In this document: in pieces, positions 6,129 to 9,758 of the stretch
How the letters are laid out: each line of letters starts with the position of its first letter
How positions within the stretch are numbered: the stretch's first letter is position 1
Source: an uncultured Eubacteriales bacterium
Lineage (GTDB): Bacteria; Bacillota; Clostridia; Oscillospirales; CAG-272
Assembly (NCBI GenBank): GCA_905205065.1
Contig: CAJLCI010000049.1
Coordinates: 1-9,758 of the forward strand
Direction: 5' to 3'
DNA: 9,758 nucleotides
Made by a program: the position numbers and the translations under genes
Notes under the pieces: generated by a model
What the model saw: only the letters and a program-made list of their open reading frames with translations
Told to the model about the DNA's origin: nothing
The model's database searches: none

Positions 6129-9083
6129 TTGGAACTGATACTGGAGCGGGAACTGGATCATCAGAAAAAAGCAGTTGACTCAATGATGTCCGCGCTTGAC
6201 GGTATTTCCGTTAAAAAACCGCGCCTTTCATATAAAAATCCGTCGTTCAACCGCAACGATCCGTGTATTATCAGCAATATATCGAAGATTCAGAAAGAAA
6301 TCCGTGCAGATTACCGGGGATGCCGCGATGAAGGGAATTATCTGAATCTTGACGTAAAAATGGAAACCGGCACCGGAAAGACATATGTTTATACCCAGAC
6401 CATTTATGAGATGCACAAGCGGTTTGGCTTTAATAAATTTATTATTGCCGTACCGTCCCTGTCTGTAAAGGCGGGAGTGTCGCAGTTTATCGCAGACAGC
6501 TATGTAAGGCATCATTTTTCCGATACCTGTGGGTACAACTGCGATATAGAGCTGTGCGTACTTGAAAGCCCTAAAAAGAAGAAAAAGGGCTTTTTGGCTA
6601 TGCCTTCAGCTGTCCGTGATTTTGTTTCCGGATCATGTCAGAACACGAATATAATTTATGTGATGCTTGTCAATATGCAGCTTTTAACAAACGGAAATAT
6701 GCTTGCACGTTCAGATTATGATTATTTGGTGGAAGGTTTCTACAGACCGTTTGACGCTTTGCGTGCGACGAATCCGATTGTAATTATTGACGAGCCGCAT
6801 CGTTTTTCGAGAGATCAGAAGGCATACAAGGTTATTACAGATGAAATACATCCGCAAATGATTATTCGCTTCGGCGCTACCTTTCCGGAAATTACTTTGG
6901 GCAGCGGACGCAGCAAGGTTACAGGCAAGGACTTTAACAACCTGGTGTATGAGCTGAATGCCTGCGACTCCTTTAATATGAATCTGATAAAGGGCGTTGC
7001 AAAGGAACATTTTGAACCGTTGTCAAAGAAAGAGGAAAAGGTAAAGCTGCAATCCGTGCGTTCAAAGACATCGGCTGTTTTCCAGTACAAAAAACGCGGA
7101 GAAGATACGAAAACATATAATCTTATGCCGGGAGATTCTTTGTCGGTGATAAATTCTGATTTTGAGGGAATTACCATTTCCGCTGTCGGAAAAAACTATG
7201 TTGAGCTTACAAACGGACAGATAAAATATCAGGGTGAAGAATTCAATACGGATATCTATTCGTCATCCTACCAGGAGCAGATGCTGAAGCTGGCGATTCA
7301 GCGGCATTTTGAAACAGAGAGGCAGAATTTTTCCGGCAGGCAGTTCAAAATTAAAACACTTGCGCTGTTTTTCATAGATGATATTTCGTCATACAGAGAT
7401 TCCGGCGACGGTAAAATTCCATATCTAAAAGATATGTTTGAGCGAATTTTATCCGAAATGATAAATGACATTTTAGCTGAGCTGCCGGAAAGTGAGCGGG
7501 AATACCGTGAATATCTTGAGGCGACCGCAGCGGATATTTCAGCGTGCCATGCGGGTTATTTTGCGCAGGATAACAGTGATTCTGATGAGGATATTGCTCT
7601 CGAAGTAGCTGATATACTGCACAATAAGAAAAAACTGATTTCATTCCGCAATGAGGACGGTACTTACAATACCAGACGTTTTTTGTTTTCAAAGTGGACG
7701 CTTAAAGAGGGATGGGATAATCCGAATGTGTTTACTATTGCGAAGCTGCGTTCCAGCGGTAGTGACAACAGCAAATTGCAGGAAGTCGGACGGGGCTTGC
7801 GCCTGCCCGTGGATGAAAACGGGAACAGAATATCAAATGAAGAATTCAGACTGAATTATATTGTTGATTTTACGGAAGCGGATTTTGCACAGAAGCTTGT
7901 GGAAGAGATAAACGGCGAAGTGCCGGAGACACAGACAATTTCTGATGAAATGCTTGATAAGGCGGCGGAGCAGCGCAATGTTGACAGCAGTAAATTATTC
8001 TTTGAATTAGGTTCAAAAGGTTACATCGGCAGGCATGGTGAGATTATAGCTGAGAAAAGAGACGCTTTTTTTGCCGAGTATCCTGAATTTATAAGCGGAG
8101 TAGGAAGCGGCAAAGTGACCGATGTCAATAAGAACAGGAGAGAGCCGGTTCGAATACGCAAGGCAGTTTATTCAGAGCTTAAGGAGCTATGGGAGGCTAT
8201 CACCCAAAAATACTATTTGTTCTATGATGCGGATTTGTCAGGAGATATTTCGGGAGCTCTTCATGATATTTTAAGAAAAAGCGGCATTGTCGGAAATGTA
8301 TCGCTGGACAGCCGACGGGAAGAGATTGTTTCAGACGGCGGTCAAATGATGCTCCGGGAAGATACGGGAGTGTCCTATTCCCTACAAAGACCGCTGCCGT
8401 ATAATGAATTCCTAAAAAGGATCAGCCGGCAGACGAGTATCCCCATTCTTATTATACATGAGGAAATGCGAGAATTGGCTGCGGAAAAAGGCGGCATACC
8501 GGATGAATATATCAATGAATACTCAGCCGTTAATATAGTACAGTCCTTTGCCGACTGGCGGATTGAGAATACACAGTCGAGGTTCCGCTATTCGCGCTCC
8601 GGCCAGCCGGTGGCTGAAACTGCACTGACGTACAGGGATGGAACTCCGCGGGAATTTATTAAGCCGGGAAGTATCGGCGCAATGTCAGCGCCCGGAACAC
8701 CTTCTGATAAATATTTGTATGACCGCATAGTTTTTGACTCTCCGCTTGAAAAAGAAAATATTATGTCAGACATCGAGGAGGTTGTCGTATACGGAAAAAT
8801 TCCCCGGTCAAGCATTTCTATCCCGACCATAGCCTGCGAAAATTACAGCCCTGACTTTATGTATGTAGTAAAACGGACTGACGGAACGAAAAAGCTGAAT
8901 ATTGTTGTAGAAACAAAACATGTCGAGAATAAATCTGTGCTTCGCGGCACGGAAATTGCAAAAATCAGGTGCGCGGAGAAATTTTTCAGCCAGCTGGAGC
9001 TTGACGGCTATACTGTTTCGTTTCAGACGCAGTTCAGAAATAAGAAGGTTAAGCAGATTATTGAAGATGTAACAGCCGTATAA
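6129..9083 (+). CDS. res: Type III restriction endonuclease subunit Res
   Basis: Res is the ATP-dependent translocating nuclease of Type III systems; with Mod it cuts DNA after long-range communication between head-to-head sites. The 984-residue length fits full-length Res proteins (about 970-1000). Superfamily 2 helicase motifs are present in order: Walker A METGTGKT (78-85), DEPH (221-224, the Type III form of motif II), FGATFP (248-253) and motif VI EVGRGLRLP (552-560). The C-terminal nuclease domain shows a PD-x18-E-x-K core: D909, E928 and K930 in SPDF and VETKH. No stop or frameshift interrupts it. Translation starts at TTG (6129), 8 nt after a strong AAGGAGG (6114-6120) that overlaps the mod stop, so the two genes are one operon and probably coupled. 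With mod frameshifted, Res is expected to be inactive for lack of recognition. The last codons (VTAV-stop) coincide with the first unit of the 14-bp repeat downstream. Confidence 0.97.
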   Translation: MELILERELDHQKKAVDSMMSALDGISVKKPRLSYKNPSFNRNDPCIISNISKIQKEIRADYRGCRDEGNYLNLDVKMETGTGKTYVYTQTIYEMHKRFGFNKFIIAVPSLSVKAGVSQFIADSYVRHHFSDTCGYNCDIELCVLESPKKKKKGFLAMPSAVRDFVSGSCQNTNIIYVMLVNMQLLTNGNMLARSDYDYLVEGFYRPFDALRATNPIVIIDEPHRFSRDQKAYKVITDEIHPQMIIRFGATFPEITLGSGRSKVTGKDFNNLVYELNACDSFNMNLIKGVAKEHFEPLSKKEEKVKLQSVRSKTSAVFQYKKRGEDTKTYNLMPGDSLSVINSDFEGITISAVGKNYVELTNGQIKYQGEEFNTDIYSSSYQEQMLKLAIQRHFETERQNFSGRQFKIKTLALFFIDDISSYRDSGDGKIPYLKDMFERILSEMINDILAELPESEREYREYLEATAADISACHAGYFAQDNSDSDEDIALEVADILHNKKKLISFRNEDGTYNTRRFLFSKWTLKEGWDNPNVFTIAKLRSSGSDNSKLQEVGRGLRLPVDENGNRISNEEFRLNYIVDFTEADFAQKLVEEINGEVPETQTISDEMLDKAAEQRNVDSSKLFFELGSKGYIGRHGEIIAEKRDAFFAEYPEFISGVGSGKVTDVNKNRREPVRIRKAVYSELKELWEAITQKYYLFYDADLSGDISGALHDILRKSGIVGNVSLDSRREEIVSDGGQMMLREDTGVSYSLQRPLPYNEFLKRISRQTSIPILIIHEEMRELAAEKGGIPDEYINEYSAVNIVQSFADWRIENTQSRFRYSRSGQPVAETALTYRDGTPREFIKPGSIGAMSAPGTPSDKYLYDRIVFDSPLEKENIMSDIEEVVVYGKIPRSSISIPTIACENYSPDFMYVVKRTDGTKKLNIVVETKHVENKSVLRGTEIAKIRCAEKFFSQLELDGYTVSFQTQFRNKKVKQIIEDVTAV

Positions 9084-9155
9084 CAAAAGCCGTATAACAG
9101 AAGATAGATAACAGAAGCCCCATAACAAGAAGCCAGATAACAGAAGCCGGGTAAC
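9071..9155 (+). repeat. 14-bp tandem repeat at the 3' end of res
   Basis: Six units of AGAAGCCGTATAAC occur: 9071-9084, 9085-9098, 9099-9112, 9113-9126, 9127-9141 (one base longer) and 9142-9155. The first unit overlaps the last codons and TAA of res. Every unit carries TAAC, and because the unit is not a multiple of three, stop codons fall in all frames. Function is unknown; it may be a simple slippage product. Confidence 0.88.
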
Positions 9156-9245
9156 AATGCTCATGTACGGTAAGGAAGCAAGCAACCGAAAACAAGAGAT
9201 AGACCGCCAGCACTACACTATTCCGAACCAAAGACCAAAAGATAA

Positions 9246-9287
9246 GCATTGTGGGAAAATCTAAACTTTTGGATTTTCCTACAATGC
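9246..9287. repeat. 16-bp inverted repeat (strong hairpin)
   Basis: GCATTGTGGGAAAATC (9246-9261) pairs with GATTTTCCTACAATGC (9272-9287) over 16 positions, with one G-T wobble and a 10-nt loop. On the minus strand the stem is followed by TTATCTTTT, on the plus strand by no T-run. It could be a terminator for minus-strand transcription or a small palindromic mobile-element relic. No other copy is in the window. Confidence 0.8.
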
Positions 9288-9353
9288 CAACTACGGCGGA
9301 ATCCCTCCCACTCCTTATATCTTTCTGTATACATTGAATTTGTATTTAGTAAA

Positions 9354-9452
9354 ATGCAGACAACACCACGGATCGGCTTTTGGCTGGACAATTCCAACCA
9401 AACACCGCAGCAGACAGTAGAAACCATTCTGAACGTTAGGAAGCCGGTATGA
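9354..9452 (+). pseudogene. Possible C-terminal remnant of a P-loop kinase-like gene
   Basis: The frame reads FWLDNSNQTPQQTVETIL and ends RKPV-stop. The pattern (D, S, then TP-x-x-T-V-x-x-IL) resembles the C-terminal tail DTSxxTPEETVxxIL seen in several small P-loop kinases and AAA-type ATPases. Nothing upstream supplies the rest of such a protein, the frame lacks a ribosome binding site, and the match is short. It may be a leftover of a gene displaced when the resistance region was acquired, or chance. Confidence 0.2.
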
Positions 9453-9491
9453 TTGTTACATATAAGGGGAAGAAAAATTTCTTTTAGATAC

Positions 9492-9520
9492 TTGTTTTCC
9501 TAAAACTGATGTGATATAAT
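9492..9520 (+). promoter_or_regulatory. Extended -10 promoter of the tetracycline-resistance leader
   Basis: The -10 is a perfect TATAAT (9515-9520) preceded by TGA (9512-9514), giving an extended -10. A poor -35, TTGTTT (9492-9497), sits 17 bp upstream. The start of transcription is expected near 9527, just before the first leader peptide. Confidence 0.8.
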
Positions 9521-9549
9521 AGCTTCATTCCAGAAAAGGAGTAAAAAAT

Positions 9550-9573
9550 ATGCGGCAAGGTATTCTTAAATAA
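9550..9573 (+). CDS. Seven-residue leader mini-ORF MRQGILK
   Basis: ATG at 9550 follows AAAGGAG (about 9535-9541) with good spacing and reads MRQGILK-stop. Its codons form the 5' arm of the 15-bp stem closing the leader, so its translation would disrupt that stem. The same mini-frame is present, by recall, in tet(M)-group leaders. It is regulatory rather than a functional peptide. Confidence 0.6.
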   Translation: MRQGILK

Positions 9574-9609
9574 AACTATAATCAAATAGTGGGAACAAAG
9601 AATTATGAT

Positions 9610-9636
9610 AGTCCCTTTCACGGGGGCTTGGTTTTT
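9610..9636 (+). terminator. Leader terminator hairpin
   Basis: AGTCCC (9610-9615) pairs with GGGGCT (9623-9628) over 6 bp, one of them a G-T wobble, around a 7-nt loop. TGG and then TTTTT (9632-9636) follow. Position and form agree with an attenuator in tet(M)-type leaders. Confidence 0.65.
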
Positions 9637-9709
9637 GTACCCAATTTAAGAATACTTTTGCCTTATCAATTTTGACATATCCCAAAAAACAGCAATCACA
9701 AATAGGTGT

Positions 9710-9754
9710 ATGCTGTATATGTGTATGTCCGCAACTTATAATCCCCAGTGGTAA
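9710..9754 (+). CDS. Leader peptide MLYMCMSATYNPQW
   Basis: This 14-codon frame starts at ATG 9710 after a weak AATAGG and ends at TAA 9752-9754. The methionine-rich start (MLYMCM) parallels the tet(M) leader peptide, which by recall begins MLCMPMVM and continues with KNPS. Its final codons overlap CCCCAGTGG, the likely 5' arm of the next hairpin, consistent with coupling of leader translation to attenuation. The hairpin's other arm lies beyond the window. Confidence 0.6.
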   Translation: MLYMCMSATYNPQW

Positions 9755-9758
9755 AAGT

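Larger units (their letters stand above)
9156..9491. other. Gene-poor spacer between res and the tet leader
   Basis: No convincing complete gene is present. The stretch holds a long-stem inverted repeat (9246-9287), a possible coding remnant (9354-9452), and then AT-rich sequence leading into the promoter at 9492. The join between the restriction operon and the resistance-gene leader must lie somewhere here, but no target duplication or transposon end could be identified by eye. Confidence 0.5.
9527..9758 (+). promoter_or_regulatory. Attenuation leader of a tet(M)/tet(W)-class gene (truncated by window)
   Basis: This is the 5' leader of a ribosome-protection tetracycline-resistance gene. I recognise it by recall: the MRQGILK mini-frame, the GTGGGAAC stretch, the GGGGGCTTGG-T5 hairpin and the ATTTAAGAATAC complement occur in the same order upstream of tet(M) and relatives, and details such as CTTTCACGGGGGC point to tet(W). 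AAGGTATTCTTAAAT (9557-9571) pairs with ATTTAAGAATACTTT (9644-9658) over 15 bp, with one wobble, burying the first mini-frame. Inside lies the terminator at 9610-9636. A second peptide (9710-9754) ends at the start of what would be a second hairpin (CCCCAGTGG, 9743-9751). In the model for Tn916 tet(M), slowed leader translation under tetracycline prevents termination. The structural gene is outside the window, so tet(W) identity is not proven here. Confidence 0.85.

Noticed and set aside
9218..9452. Overlapping small frames on both strands around 9218-9452 as genes
   Set aside because: None has a ribosome binding site, and their 5' parts run through the 9246-9287 palindrome; only the C-terminal piece at 9354-9452 shows any protein-like pattern and is listed as a low-confidence remnant.

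Overview
The window looks like a chromosomal or integrated segment from an anaerobic Bacillota (Clostridia-type, probably gut-associated) bacterium. The clues are a tRNA-Thr T-box leader on thrS, purine-rich ribosome binding sites with TTG starts, a protein resembling a clostridial family of unknown function, and a right edge that I recognise as the control leader of a ribosome-protection tetracycline resistance gene. The last point rests on recall, as does the species range, and no genus is claimed.

Layout. Positions 109-1140 hold one minus-strand gene of unknown function. Divergent from it is thrS (1927-3780). Its promoter (1259-1287) feeds a complete T-box riboswitch with specifier ACC (Thr), the T-box bulge, and mutually exclusive antiterminator and terminator (about 1294-1624). 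Between that terminator and the thrS ribosome binding site lies about 190 bp of degenerate 11-bp tandem repeats. The encoded threonyl-tRNA synthetase has all catalytic, zinc and editing residues but a shortened N-terminal TGS domain.

After thrS comes a 16-bp tandem repeat (3815-3893) whose register generates TTGACT-N17-TATAGA promoter-like pairs. Two perfect-stem hairpins follow, then a Type III restriction-modification operon: mod (4107-6115, broken by a one-base frameshift near 4802-4814) and res (6129-9083, apparently intact). Type III Res enzymes need Mod to find their site, so the frameshift, if real, would silence modification and restriction together without leaving a lethal orphan nuclease. 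A GGAG and an ATG just after the break could allow the C-terminal half to be made separately.

A third tandem repeat (14-bp unit, 9071-9155) begins inside the last codons of res. A gene-poor stretch follows with a 16-bp-stem hairpin (9246-9287) and a possible kinase-tail remnant. From about 9492 to the end of the window is the promoter and attenuation leader of a tet(M)/tet(W)-class gene, with two small leader peptides and at least one terminator hairpin. The resistance gene itself would start just beyond the window.

I did not find an obviously new multi-gene system. The least explained features are the three unrelated short tandem repeats, one in each of the three intergenic spaces flanking thrS and the restriction operon; the promoter-generating register of one of them; and the split mod gene with a reinitiation signal.
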